Part shown: in pieces, positions 42,966 through 51,626 of the stretch
Layout of the letters: the number at the start of each line of letters is the position of its first letter
Numbering within the stretch: position 1 is the stretch's first letter
The notes under the pieces: generated by a model
What the model was told of the DNA's origin: nothing
The model's input: the letters and a program-made list of their open reading frames with translations, nothing else
Databases searched by the model: none
Origin: an uncultured Blautia sp.
GTDB taxonomy: Bacteria > Bacillota > Clostridia > Lachnospirales > Lachnospiraceae
Length of the DNA: 64,000 nucleotides
Direction: 5' to 3'
Assembly (NCBI GenBank): GCA_934394595.1
Contig: CAKRRX010000001.1
Coordinates: 1 to 64,000 of the forward strand
Made by a program: the position numbers and the translations under genes

Positions 42966-44845
42966 CCTTTTTTATCCTTCAGATACTCTTCTATTTTTTT
43001 CAGTACGGAAGCCGCATCAAGTCCAATCTGGCTGCGCAGGCTTTTCACTTCACCCTGCGGTATAAACTGATCCGGAATTGCAGCAGACAGCACCCGGCAT
43101 CCGGGATGATGCTCTTCCATATAGCTGCTCACATGCTCTCCATAACCACCGCTTCGCACGTTCTCCTCTATGGTTATAATCAGCTCATGATCTGCTGAAA
43201 GCAGATCCAGAAGCTCTGTATCCAGTGGTTTCACAAAACGGGCATTTACAAGAGTCACACTGATGTTTTCTGCTGCCTGAAGCTGCTGACAGATCTCAGC
43301 GCCAACCTCATACATACTTCCCACAGTGAGAACTGCGATCTTCGTTCCTTCCCTGTAGGAAATGATCTCACTTTTGCCTAAAATCACAGGCTGCAAGGGC
43401 TCCTCCTGGCTGCACACAGCAGCACTGCCCCTTGGATAGCGTATCGCCACCGGCCCCTCTGCGTGGATGGCAAATTTCAGCATTTTTTCCAGTTCCCGGT
43501 CACTGCGTGGTGCCATTACTGTCATTCCCGGCATCATATCAAGATAAGACAAATCGAAATTCCCCTGATGGGTCTCTCCGTCAGCGCCTACCAAACCGGC
43601 TCTGTCTATGGCAAAGATCACATGAAGATTCTGCATGCACACATCATGAAGCATCTGATCCACTGCACGCTGTAAAAAGGAAGAATAGATCGCCACCACA
43701 GGGATCATTCCTCCAAGAGCAAGTCCTGCTGCAAAAGACACGGCATGTTCTTCCGCAATTCCCACATCAAAAAAGCGCTCCGGATATTCCTGGGAAAATT
43801 TCTTCAGTCCAGTACCATCTGGCATGGCAGCTGTGATCGCCACCAGTTTTTTCTCTTTCTGGGCTTCCTTACACAGGGCATTTGAAAATACTTCGGTATA
43901 GGTTGGATCCTTCCTGGCTCCCAGGGTCTTGCCTGTTTTTACATCAAAAGGACTGATCCCGTGAAACAGATCCGGATTTCTTCTGGCAGGCTCATAGCCC
44001 CTTCCCTTTTCTGTGAGTACGTGAACTACAACCGGCCCTTTTACTCTCTTTGCCTCATTAAAAAGCCGCATCATCTGACGCATATTGTGTCCATCCACAG
44101 GCCCCAGATAAGTAAGTCCCATATTTTCAAAAAGCATCCCCGGAATAAAAAGCTGCTTGATGCTGCTCTTAGTCCTTCGCATGGCATCTACCATAGCGGT
44201 TCCCACATGGGGAATCTTTTTCACAGCCTTATTCACACTTATTTTCATTCCGGTATAGGCCTCAGCTGTTCGCAGGACGCTTAAATAATTGGACATTCCT
44301 CCTACATTTTTGGAGATAGACATATTGTTGTCATTAAGGACAATAATAAAATTGGTATCCAGCTCTGCCGCATTGTTCAGCGCTTCATATGCCATTCCAC
44401 CGGTAAGAGCTCCATCTCCGATCACAGATACCACATGATATTTTTCTCCCATAAGATCCCTTGCCCGCACATAGCCCAGCCCTGCAGAGATGGAATTGGA
44501 GCTGTGTCCTGCATCAAAGGAATCACAGCTGCTCTCATTTCGCTTTGGAAAACCGCTGAGTCCCCCCTCTTTTCGCAGTACATCAAACTCATCCTTCCTG
44601 CCGGTAAGGATCTTGTGTGTATACGCCTGGTGTCCTACATCCCAGATCAGCTTATCTGAAGGAAAATCCAGCACATTATGCAGTGCCAGTGTAAGCTCTA
44701 CCACACCAAGGTTTGAGGCCAGATGCCCTCCTGTCTTGCTGACGGATTCAATTAAAAAGCTTCGTATTTCATCTGCCAGCTGTGGAAACTGTGCCAGAGG
44801 AATCTTATGAATATCGTTGGGCTTTTTTATCTTATCCAGAATCAT
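42962..44845 (-). CDS. dxs: 1-deoxy-D-xylulose-5-phosphate synthase
   Basis: 627 residues, full length. The thiamine-diphosphate domain has VSVIGDGALTGGMAYEALNNAA (GDG...NN motif). The transketolase pyrimidine domain has FDVGIAEEHAVSFAAGLA with the catalytic Glu. The C-terminal domain ends near residue 627. It condenses pyruvate and glyceraldehyde-3-phosphate, the first step of the MEP isoprenoid pathway. The order ispA-dxs-tlyA is a conserved operon, and the ispA product uses the resulting isoprenoid units. Start ATG 44845 behind AAGGA. Confidence 0.98.
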   Translation of the reverse strand: MILDKIKKPNDIHKIPLAQFPQLADEIRSFLIESVSKTGGHLASNLGVVELTLALHNVLDFPSDKLIWDVGHQAYTHKILTGRKDEFDVLRKEGGLSGFPKRNESSCDSFDAGHSSNSISAGLGYVRARDLMGEKYHVVSVIGDGALTGGMAYEALNNAAELDTNFIIVLNDNNMSISKNVGGMSNYLSVLRTAEAYTGMKISVNKAVKKIPHVGTAMVDAMRRTKSSIKQLFIPGMLFENMGLTYLGPVDGHNMRQMMRLFNEAKRVKGPVVVHVLTEKGRGYEPARRNPDLFHGISPFDVKTGKTLGARKDPTYTEVFSNALCKEAQKEKKLVAITAAMPDGTGLKKFSQEYPERFFDVGIAEEHAVSFAAGLALGGMIPVVAIYSSFLQRAVDQMLHDVCMQNLHVIFAIDRAGLVGADGETHQGNFDLSYLDMMPGMTVMAPRSDRELEKMLKFAIHAEGPVAIRYPRGSAAVCSQEEPLQPVILGKSEIISYREGTKIAVLTVGSMYEVGAEICQQLQAAENISVTLVNARFVKPLDTELLDLLSADHELIITIEENVRSGGYGEHVSSYMEEHHPGCRVLSAAIPDQFIPQGEVKSLRSQIGLDAASVLKKIEEYLKDKKG

Positions 44846-44858
44846 TTGTATCCTTCTT

Positions 44859-45746
44859 TCACTTCCTGCGTCCTACAAGCTCCTCTACCAGAGTCAGCAG
44901 GAATTCGTTTTTCTTATTCAATCCTTCCAGCAATTTCACTGCCTCACCGGACAGCTCTGTTACCTGGCTGAATGCTTTCTGGATTCCCATTAAAGTCACA
45001 TACGTAGTCTTATGGTTCTTTTCGTCACTGTGTACAGGCTTACCAAGCTCCTCACTGGTGCTGGTCACATCCAGAATGTCATCCTGGATCTGGAATGCCA
45101 GCCCGATATCAGAAGCAGCCCTTTCCACTGTGGCGATTTCTTCTTCCGATGCACCGCCTAAAATGGCGCCGGTCACCATGGATGCTTCGATCAATGCAGA
45201 GGTCTTATTCTCGTAAATATAATCCAGCATTTCCCTGCTTACAGGCTTTCCGTCATTCTCCACATCTACACTCTGACCGCCAAGCATTCCATAAATTCCG
45301 GTCTTTTTTGCCATCACCTTCATAGCCTTTATCACCTGGGCAGGATCTCCCGGCAGATCAAATGCTGTAAGCATCACTTCATAGGCATAATTCAGAAGAG
45401 CCACTCCGCTTAAGACTCCCATTGCTTCTCCATAGACCTTGTGAGTAGTCAAACGCCCCCGCCTGTAATCATCATTGTCAAGGGCCGGAAGATCATCATG
45501 GACAAGGGAGTGGGTATGGATCATTTCCATAGCAGCCATAAAGGGATATACTCTCTTTTCGTCCCCGCCGAACATCCGGCAGGTCTCCAGGATCAGCATG
45601 GGGCGAAGGCGCTTCCCGCCAGCCAGCACACTGTAATTCATTGCCTGCGCCATTGTCTTCGCAAAGCCCTCTTCCTTGGGAAGGTATGCTTTAAGCTTTG
45701 CTTCGATTTCCTTGGTTTCTTTTTTTAATTCATCTTGAAAATTCAC
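44859..45746 (-). CDS. ispA: Farnesyl diphosphate synthase (polyprenyl synthetase)
   Basis: 295 residues. The first aspartate-rich motif is HDDLPALDNDDYRRGR, the second is QIQDDILDV; GGKRLRPMLI near residue 45 binds IPP. It condenses IPP and DMAPP to farnesyl diphosphate for quinone and undecaprenyl synthesis. The start is GTG 45746, inside the 3' end of xseB (17-base overlap); no in-frame ATG fits the conserved N-terminus. Co-transcribed with xseB and dxs. Confidence 0.96.
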   Translation of the reverse strand: MNFQDELKKETKEIEAKLKAYLPKEEGFAKTMAQAMNYSVLAGGKRLRPMLILETCRMFGGDEKRVYPFMAAMEMIHTHSLVHDDLPALDNDDYRRGRLTTHKVYGEAMGVLSGVALLNYAYEVMLTAFDLPGDPAQVIKAMKVMAKKTGIYGMLGGQSVDVENDGKPVSREMLDYIYENKTSALIEASMVTGAILGGASEEEIATVERAASDIGLAFQIQDDILDVTSTSEELGKPVHSDEKNHKTTYVTLMGIQKAFSQVTELSGEAVKLLEGLNKKNEFLLTLVEELVGRRK

Positions 45747-45954
45747 TTAATGTCCCATCCTCATTCATCTGCAGCATTTTCTTTTCTACAGTGTCAAGCT
45801 TGTCATTGCAGTACTTCAGAAGTTCCATGCCCTGTTTGTACAAGGTAAAAGAATCTTCAAGAGAAGTCTCACGGTCTTCCAGCCTGCCAGCCAGAAGGTC
45901 AAGTTCTGCAAAAGCCTCCTCCAGAGTCTTTTCTGCTTTTTTCTCATCAGCCAT
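45730..45954 (-). CDS. xseB: Exodeoxyribonuclease VII small subunit
   Basis: 74 residues with the typical helical signature LEEAFAELDLLAGRLEDRETSLEDSFTLYKQGMELLKYC. It forms exonuclease VII with XseA, degrading single-stranded DNA. It overlaps both xseA (8 bases) and ispA (17 bases). Start ATG 45954 with GGAGGAG inside the xseA end. Confidence 0.96.
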   Translation of the reverse strand: MADEKKAEKTLEEAFAELDLLAGRLEDRETSLEDSFTLYKQGMELLKYCNDKLDTVEKKMLQMNEDGTLSEFSR

Positions 45955-47161
45955 TGGAACGCTCCTCCTTCTTTGTATCCTGCACGACCGTTTCTATGGT
46001 TCCATCTGTCACATAAATCAGCAGACTATCCCCTTGTCTGACCTGAGAAACAGAGGTCACGGATTTTCCACCGGAATCGGATACATAAGAATAGCCCTGA
46101 TTCAGCTTGCGAAGTGGGGAAAGTCCGTTAAACTGCTCCAGATAAAGGGACAGCCTGTGTCTTTTTTCTTTTATCTTCTGTTCCATGGCACCTTGCAGGC
46201 GCTCCTGCATCTGTACCACATACTGCTGCTGATCCCGAAGTCTGCTCTCCGGCTTCAGATACTGTAGCCTGATCCTGTATCCGGACAATCTGGCCCGATA
46301 CAGCTCTATTTTGTTCCTGACAGCCTGTTCCATCCGCTCCCGATACATCGCCATGGAATCGAGAAAGCTTCTGCAATCAAAATATGCCAGCTCTGCGGCA
46401 GCTGATGGAGTCGGGGCACGCATATCAGCTACAAAATCCGCAATGGTAAAATCTGTCTCATGACCAACTGCTGAAATCACAGGAGTACGACACTCGAAAA
46501 TCGCCCTGGCAACTGCCTCCTCATTAAAGGCCCAAAGTTCCTCTATAGAACCGCCTCCACGACCTACTATGATCACGTCCACACCAGCTGCATCCAGCAT
46601 CCGGATTCCCTTTACAATACTGGCAGCGGCTCCTTCTCCCTGCACAAGAGCCGGGTAAAGTATTGTCTGGACAAAAGGATTTCTCCTGCCGGAAACATTG
46701 GCAATGTCCTTGATGGCAGCACCTGTGGGAGATGTGACAACACCTACCTTGTGCGCAAATTCCGGTATGGGCTGCTTGTATTCTTCTGCAAACATTCCCA
46801 TATCCTCCAGTTCCTGCTTCAGTGCAAGATAACGCTCATAAAGGGCTCCGGCACCTTCCAGGGTGATCTCCTTTGCATAAAACTGGTAACAGCCATCTCG
46901 TTCATACACATCCACCCTGCCGCCTGCCACAACCTTATCCCCGTCCTTCATTCTGAAAGCAAGTCCTCTCCTGGAACCGGCAAACATGATACACTTTATG
47001 GTGCCAGTCTCATCCTTCAGGGAAAAATAGATATGTCCGCTGGAGTGATATTTACAGTTGGACACCTCACCTTTTATATAGATATTCTGTAAAAAATAGT
47101 CCTGGGTAAACATGTTTTTCACATAACGGTTTACCTGCCCTACAGAATAGACATTATTCAT
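45947..47161 (-). CDS. xseA: Exodeoxyribonuclease VII large subunit
   Basis: 404 residues. An N-terminal OB-fold (about 1-100, with GEVSNCKYHSSGHIYFSLKDE) is followed by a catalytic domain with GVVTSPTGAAIKDI, DVIIVGRGGGSIEELWAFNEE and SAVGHETDFTIADFVADMRAPTPSAAAE. A coiled-coil region and a C-terminal LNQGYSYV segment complete it. Processive single-strand DNase with XseB. It starts 8 bases before the nusB stop, a tight coupling. Confidence 0.97.
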   Translation of the reverse strand: MNNVYSVGQVNRYVKNMFTQDYFLQNIYIKGEVSNCKYHSSGHIYFSLKDETGTIKCIMFAGSRRGLAFRMKDGDKVVAGGRVDVYERDGCYQFYAKEITLEGAGALYERYLALKQELEDMGMFAEEYKQPIPEFAHKVGVVTSPTGAAIKDIANVSGRRNPFVQTILYPALVQGEGAAASIVKGIRMLDAAGVDVIIVGRGGGSIEELWAFNEEAVARAIFECRTPVISAVGHETDFTIADFVADMRAPTPSAAAELAYFDCRSFLDSMAMYRERMEQAVRNKIELYRARLSGYRIRLQYLKPESRLRDQQQYVVQMQERLQGAMEQKIKEKRHRLSLYLEQFNGLSPLRKLNQGYSYVSDSGGKSVTSVSQVRQGDSLLIYVTDGTIETVVQDTKKEERSNG

Positions 47162-47705
47162 CCTTATTTGCCTGTGACTTCACATTGGAATTCACTACCA
47201 CGATTGTCTTGGAAGGATCTTTTACTTTAAAACCGGACTTCGGTCTGGAAGCACCTTTCTCCTGGGGCTTCGCAGCTGGTTTTCTTACAGGTACCTTCTT
47301 ATCCGGATTGGCGATCTTGCCAAGGATACCATTTACAAATGCACCGGACTCCTCAGATCCAAAGCACTTCGCCAGTTCTACTGCCTCATTGATGGCAACT
47401 CCTACCGGAACCTCTTCCTTCTCATATTCCAGCTCATATACAGCCAGACGAAGAACTGTGAGATCCACACGATTCATTCTTCCTGTTTTCCATCCCATAC
47501 TGATATCATTGAGTTTCTGATCCAGTTCTCTGGTATGGTTCATAATATTCATATATTTATGGCTGATATAGTCCTTATCCTTCTCTTCCAGATTCTCTAT
47601 ATCACTGAAATAAAGAGCAAGCTGCTCCTCCATTTCCTTCTGTGAATTAAATTCGCTCATAAAAAGCAGCTTGAAAATGTGTTCTCTTTGTTCCCTTCTT
47701 CTCAT
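47154..47705 (-). CDS. nusB: Transcription antitermination factor NusB, with C-terminal tail
   Basis: 183 residues. The NusB fold spans about 1-133 (MRRREQREHIFKLLFMSEF, LTVLRLAVYELEYE, VPVGVAINEAVELAKCFGSEESGAFVNGILGKI). It binds boxA RNA with S10 in rRNA antitermination. ATG 47705 with AGGAGG is preferred; the frame to 47747 adds a Gly-rich leader without a site. After the domain a Lys/Pro-rich tail of about 50 residues extends past the usual 130-140 residue length. It is soluble, looks disordered and ends with a VVVNSNVKSQ stretch. Tail function unknown. Confidence 0.95.
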   Translation of the reverse strand: MRRREQREHIFKLLFMSEFNSQKEMEEQLALYFSDIENLEEKDKDYISHKYMNIMNHTRELDQKLNDISMGWKTGRMNRVDLTVLRLAVYELEYEKEEVPVGVAINEAVELAKCFGSEESGAFVNGILGKIANPDKKVPVRKPAAKPQEKGASRPKSGFKVKDPSKTIVVVNSNVKSQANKDE

Positions 47706-47751
47706 ATTTCCTCCTAATTTATCTCCACCTCGAAATGTCTGAGACAATCTG

Positions 47752-47796
47752 CCTAGAGCGTGTTTGAAAAATCATTCCAGCAATCTGCACGCCCCA
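47752..47796. repeat. 45-bp GAGCGTGTTTGAAAA intergenic repeat, copy B
   Basis: Matches 6853-6897 at 43 of 45 positions. Downstream, CAAATCACGCT (about 47813-47823) complements the AGCGTGTTTG start with one bulge, so the whole forms a long imperfect hairpin between asp23 and nusB. Confidence 0.85.
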
Positions 47797-47856
47797 AACC
47801 TCCTGTCCACAAATCACGCTTATGCAATGCATTCCCCACAATTTGCAGACATTATG

Positions 47857-47885
47857 AAAAAAAGGAAAGGGTTACTTTCCTTTTT
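47857..47885 (-). terminator. Rho-independent terminator of asp23
   Basis: AAAAAGGAAAG / CTTTCCTTTTT stem with a 5-base loop and a T run on the minus strand, overlapping the asp23 stop codon. Confidence 0.85.
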
Positions 47886-48258
47886 CACTGTCCATATCCA
47901 CACTGGCAATATGAATATTAACATCAGCAACTTCAAGTCCTGTCATATTCTCAATGGCTGACTTAACCTTCTCCTGAACCTTCTTGCTGGTCTCCAGGAT
48001 ATTCCTGCCGTACTCAATATTCAATGTCAGATCTACTGTTACAACTCCGTCAATGATCTCGATCTTAACTCCCTTGGAAAGGTTCTTCATTCCAAGCTTG
48101 CTTACCAGCTCATTGGTGATATTGCCGGCCATGGATGCCACTCCCTCTACCTCTGTAGCTGCCAGACCTGCGATAATGGATACCACCTCGTCTGCGATCT
48201 GTACTTCTCCAATGCCTTCCAGTTCCTGTATCTTATATGTTGTTCTCTTTTCTGCCAT
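47872..48258 (-). CDS. Asp23/Gls24-family envelope stress protein (YqhY-like)
   Basis: 128 residues with the family pattern: LEGIGEVQIADEVVSIIAGLAATEVEGVASMAGNI and the C-terminal DVNIHIASVDMDSEKGK. In Firmicutes this paralogue sits next to nusB, as yqhY does in B. subtilis, and is linked to lipid/acetyl-CoA carboxylase balance; other members are envelope stress proteins. Start ATG 48258 behind AGGAGG. It has its own extended -10 promoter, and a terminator overlaps its stop. Confidence 0.93.
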   Translation of the reverse strand: MAEKRTTYKIQELEGIGEVQIADEVVSIIAGLAATEVEGVASMAGNITNELVSKLGMKNLSKGVKIEIIDGVVTVDLTLNIEYGRNILETSKKVQEKVKSAIENMTGLEVADVNIHIASVDMDSEKGK

Positions 48259-48329
48259 AAGAAAAACCTCCTGAGTGGTTTATTTGCTGCTGTTCACAGG
48301 TAACGCCTATTTTCCATTTAAGTACTCAT

Positions 48330-48358
48330 ATTATAACAAAATGCCTTAAAAATGAAAA
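48330..48358 (-). promoter_or_regulatory. Promoter of asp23 (extended -10)
   Basis: On the minus strand, TTTTCA (48353-48358), 17 bases, TGTTATAAT (TATAAT at 48330-48335 with a TG extension). Confidence 0.7.
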
Positions 48359-48361
48359 GAG

Positions 48362-49951
48362 TTATTTGCTGAATTCTGTTAATATTAAATCCGGATTTCT
48401 GTCTTCTGTCATGCCCACACTCCAAGCATTGATAAACAGAAGCAGCGGATTGCCCTTCAGGTCTGTAACCTTCTTCATATCGGAGGTACCTACGATCTTG
48501 TCCACGCTGACCTCGTCTTTGTTTGCAATCCATCTGATATGCTCATAAGGCAGGTTCTCAAGGCGGATCTCCACATTGTACTCATTTTCCAGGCGGTATT
48601 TCAATACGTCAAACTGAAGCACACCTACAACTCCCACTATGATTTCTTCCATGTTGCCATATAGTTCCTGGAAGATCTGAATAGCACCCTCCTGGGCAAT
48701 CTGATTGATTCCCTTTACAAACTGCTTTCTCTTCATGGTATCCAGTAATCTTACCCTTGCAAAATGCTCCGGTGCGAAAGTAGGGATTCCCTCAAAGGCA
48801 AATTTTTTTCCAGGGGTACAGATGGTATCTCCAATGGAAAAAATGCCCGGATCAAACACACCGATAATGTCTCCTGCATAGGCTTCTTCCACCACATGTC
48901 TGGATTCTGCCATCATCTGCTGAGGCTGAAGAAGTCGCATCTTCTTATCGCCCTGTACATGGTACACTTCCTGAGATGCATCAAACTTGCCGGAACAGAT
49001 ACGCATAAAAGCAATTCTGTCACGGTGAGCCTTATTCATATTTGCCTGGATCTTAAATACAAAAGCAGAAAAATCATCGCTCATAGGATCGATCAGACCA
49101 CACTCTGCCATTCTTGGAAGCGGTGATGTGGTCATTTTCAGGAAATGCTCCAGGAAGGTCTCCACACCAAAGTTGGTAAGGGCAGATCCAAAAAATACCG
49201 GTGTCAGTTCACCCTTACTTACCATCTCCTGGTCAAACTCTGCACTTGCGCCATCCAGAAGTTCAATTTCCTCAAGAAGCTGCTCCTTCTGGTCTGCATC
49301 CATCACATCCAGTACGTGAGGATCATCCAGGGAAATCTCCTCAAAGCTTCCCTCCTTGGTACCCTTCTGGGTATCTGTGAAGGTAAGGATCTTATTGGTA
49401 TTGCGGTCATAGACACCACGAAATTTCTTACCAGAACCGATTGGCCAGTTAATGGGACAGGTGGCGATTCCCAGCTCTTTTTCAATCTCATCCAGAAGAT
49501 CAAAGGTGTCGTTGGCATCACGGTCCATTTTGTTGATGAAGGTAAAGATCGGAATGTGTCTCATAACACAGACCTTAAACAGCTTCCTGGTCTGTGCCTC
49601 CACACCCTTGGATCCGTCAATGACCATGACTGCGGAATCTGCTGCCATCAGTGTTCTGTAGGTATCCTCAGAGAAATCCTGATGACCCGGGGTATCCAGA
49701 ATATTGATACAATATCCGTCATAATGAAACTGTAATACGGAAGAAGTAACGGAAATACCTCTTTCCTTCTCTATTTCCATCCAGTCTGATACTGCATGGC
49801 GGGCCGTTGCCTTTCCTTTTACGCTTCCGGCCAGATTAATGGCTCCGCCATACAGCAGGAATTTTTCGGTAAGAGTAGTCTTACCTGCATCCGGATGGGA
49901 AATAATGGCAAAGGTTCTTCTTTTTTCTATTTCTTTCGTATATTTCGACAC
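48362..49951 (-). CDS. prfC: Peptide chain release factor 3
   Basis: 529 residues, a translational GTPase. G1 is SHPDAGKTTLTE, G2 region GISVTSSV, G3 DTPGHQDFSEDTYR, G4 NKMDRDANDTFD. Domains II and III follow, with the RF3 signature ARHAVSDWMEIEKERG near the start. It recycles RF1/RF2 after termination. The start is GTG 49951 behind AGGAGG. B. subtilis has no prfC at this place; here it is inserted between spoIIIAH and asp23, in the same direction as both. Confidence 0.97.
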   Translation of the reverse strand: MSKYTKEIEKRRTFAIISHPDAGKTTLTEKFLLYGGAINLAGSVKGKATARHAVSDWMEIEKERGISVTSSVLQFHYDGYCINILDTPGHQDFSEDTYRTLMAADSAVMVIDGSKGVEAQTRKLFKVCVMRHIPIFTFINKMDRDANDTFDLLDEIEKELGIATCPINWPIGSGKKFRGVYDRNTNKILTFTDTQKGTKEGSFEEISLDDPHVLDVMDADQKEQLLEEIELLDGASAEFDQEMVSKGELTPVFFGSALTNFGVETFLEHFLKMTTSPLPRMAECGLIDPMSDDFSAFVFKIQANMNKAHRDRIAFMRICSGKFDASQEVYHVQGDKKMRLLQPQQMMAESRHVVEEAYAGDIIGVFDPGIFSIGDTICTPGKKFAFEGIPTFAPEHFARVRLLDTMKRKQFVKGINQIAQEGAIQIFQELYGNMEEIIVGVVGVLQFDVLKYRLENEYNVEIRLENLPYEHIRWIANKDEVSVDKIVGTSDMKKVTDLKGNPLLLFINAWSVGMTEDRNPDLILTEFSK

Positions 49952-50039
49952 GCTTAGCCTCCTATATATACTACGTAACTTACGATATTCACTTATTTCT
50001 TTGCAGCATTCCTATTCTAGTATATGGACAGCTTAACTG

Positions 50040-50726
50040 TCAAGGGGTATCATCATCGATATCTACAGATGTTTCCAGAGATGCATCTTTATTGGTCAAC
50101 TCTTCCTCGCTGTTATTCAGCGGAGTGATCACAATATTCTCCGGTGCAATTCCTGTTTTCCGTTTCACAATGTCTTCAATCTGGGCTCTTTTTGCATCGC
50201 CCAGATCCTCCTGGGGTACTACCACATCTGCAGTCTCTCCGGTAAGGTTGACAATCACATTATCAAAGCCTTTTGCCTCAAGTAAAAGCTCTGCTGCTGC
50301 CTCTTTTTCTGTCAGATCCGTCATGGTCACCATGCTTCTCACAGCATCCTGCTTCTGGTCATCCCCAAGTTCCTGGTTGTTGATGATTGCCTGAAGGTCC
50401 GCTTTGTTCTGAGAGCGGATCTGCTCCCTGGAAAGCTTCGCCTGGGCAGCAAAATCTGATGCTGCTGTAAGTACGGCCTCTCCAGGTGTACTGGTAGTCT
50501 GATCCTGTACATCCGAAAGAGAGCTGTCTGCCCCGTTCTCATCCAGAAGGGCTGTTTCATCGGTAAGGTCATAATCCACATCTTCCAGGATACTGCTGCT
50601 GTCGGTACTGGTCTCCTTATCCTTAAAGCCAAGATCCACATCTGCAAAATTCAGATATCCGGCTGCCGCGATCAGCACTGCCAACGAAGTAATGATTACC
50701 TGGTTTCTTTTCAGAATCTTTTTCAC
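50040..50726 (-). CDS. spoIIIAH: Stage III sporulation protein AH
   Basis: About 228 residues: one N-terminal membrane segment (about 7-25), a long acidic, low-complexity linker (about 30-95), and a YscJ/FliF-like ring-building domain (about 96-215, with EKEAAAELLLEAKGFDNVIVNLTGETADVVV). It binds forespore SpoIIQ to form the channel between mother cell and forespore. GTG 50726 has AGGAG at proper spacing; ATG 50741, overlapping the AG stop as ATGA, is the alternative. Last gene of the spoIIIA operon. Confidence 0.94.
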   Translation of the reverse strand: MKKILKRNQVIITSLAVLIAAAGYLNFADVDLGFKDKETSTDSSSILEDVDYDLTDETALLDENGADSSLSDVQDQTTSTPGEAVLTAASDFAAQAKLSREQIRSQNKADLQAIINNQELGDDQKQDAVRSMVTMTDLTEKEAAAELLLEAKGFDNVIVNLTGETADVVVPQEDLGDAKRAQIEDIVKRKTGIAPENIVITPLNNSEEELTNKDASLETSVDIDDDTP

Positions 50727-50737
50727 TTTACCTCTCC

Positions 50738-51193
50738 TCATTTCATTTTCATTACTTTAATTTTATGGGCTTCAATCTGAAATAATGCCATAACTGCCTC
50801 CACAATATTCCGGGAAACCACAGAATTATCTGCTCCCTGGGCTGCGATCAGTACTCCTGTAACCACATTTTCTTTGGAACTGTAAAAGCTCTGGCTGTCT
50901 TTCTCTTCCCCGGTCATCACCATCACCTGAACCTTTCCTACCCCTTCCACCTGTGAAAGTACTTCCTCCAATCTGACTTCCAGACTGGTTTTTGTAAGTT
51001 TTTCTGTTTCCTGGGAGGTTATTCCCAGAACCCCCAGAGTACTTTCCGTTCCTTTTTTATCCGATACCGGAAGTGCGATCACGGTCATAAGGACTCCCAG
51101 AAGGAGAAGGATTCCCCACTGCCGGATCCCCATTTTCCCAAGCAAGGACTTCACAGTCTTCCCGACTGATTCCCCATTCTTCTTCAAGCGCAT
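50738..51193 (-). CDS. spoIIIAG: Stage III sporulation protein AG
   Basis: 151 residues: an N-terminal membrane helix (about 23-42, GILLLLGVLMTVIALPV), then a ring-building domain (about 60-150, LEEVLSQVEGVGKVQVMVMTGEE; ITGVLIAAQGADNSVV-like end). It builds the large ring of the SpoIIIA-SpoIIQ channel in the outer forespore membrane. ATG 51193 with AGGAGG is strong. It begins 137 bases inside spoIIIAF in another frame, an unusually long overlap. Confidence 0.94.
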   Translation of the reverse strand: MRLKKNGESVGKTVKSLLGKMGIRQWGILLLLGVLMTVIALPVSDKKGTESTLGVLGITSQETEKLTKTSLEVRLEEVLSQVEGVGKVQVMVMTGEEKDSQSFYSSKENVVTGVLIAAQGADNSVVSRNIVEAVMALFQIEAHKIKVMKMK

Positions 51194-51623
51194 CCTTTAT
51201 CCTCCTCTCCATTTCCGGATCCGGTGCCTGACTGAGCCATATCACTGTCTTTACCGCTCCCCCTTCTATATGTACTTTACACCCTTTTATTTCTATGCCT
51301 TTATTTTGCAAAAGCTGGCAGATATTTTGCTGGATTTCCTGTTCGCATCCCTTTTCCAGCCATTTTTCCTGAAGGTTTTCGATTTCCAGCTGGATTTTGC
51401 TCTGCTCTTCTTTCTCATAAATTTCCCGGAAGGAGGCTGTAAATTCCCTGCCTTTTCCAAGAATATCAAGAACTGGCGTAAGTAGCATTGTGATAAGCAA
51501 TAGCCCCATAAATAACCGCACATAACGCTGATATTTTTCCGTAGGCACCAGATGAAGGATCATGGTCAGCAAAATATAAAAAACAGCAAGATATCGGATC
51601 CAGTTGTAGATTGCTTCTTTCAT
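51057..51623 (-). CDS. spoIIIAF: Stage III sporulation protein AF
   Basis: 188 residues: two membrane helices (about 10-50, VFYILLTMILHLVP and LFMGLLLITMLLTPVLDIL), then a soluble domain (about 85-160) of the ring-building type (GIEIKGCKVHIEGGAVKTVIWLS). It is a membrane component of the spoIIIA complex. The last about 45 codons overlap spoIIIAG in another frame; the tail (Pro/Gly/Ser-rich) looks unlike the domain but brings the length close to that of the B. subtilis protein (about 206). ATG 51623 is four bases past the AE stop. Confidence 0.92.
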   Translation of the reverse strand: MKEAIYNWIRYLAVFYILLTMILHLVPTEKYQRYVRLFMGLLLITMLLTPVLDILGKGREFTASFREIYEKEEQSKIQLEIENLQEKWLEKGCEQEIQQNICQLLQNKGIEIKGCKVHIEGGAVKTVIWLSQAPDPEMERRIKDALEEEWGISREDCEVLAWENGDPAVGNPSPSGSPYDRDRTSGIG

Positions 51624-51626
51624 GAT

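Noticed and set aside
41424-43070. Long plus-strand open frame (548 codons) across nadK and tlyA
   Set aside because: Antisense to two clear genes, crosses their boundary, rich in His/Cys/Phe as random frames are, and has no ribosome site.
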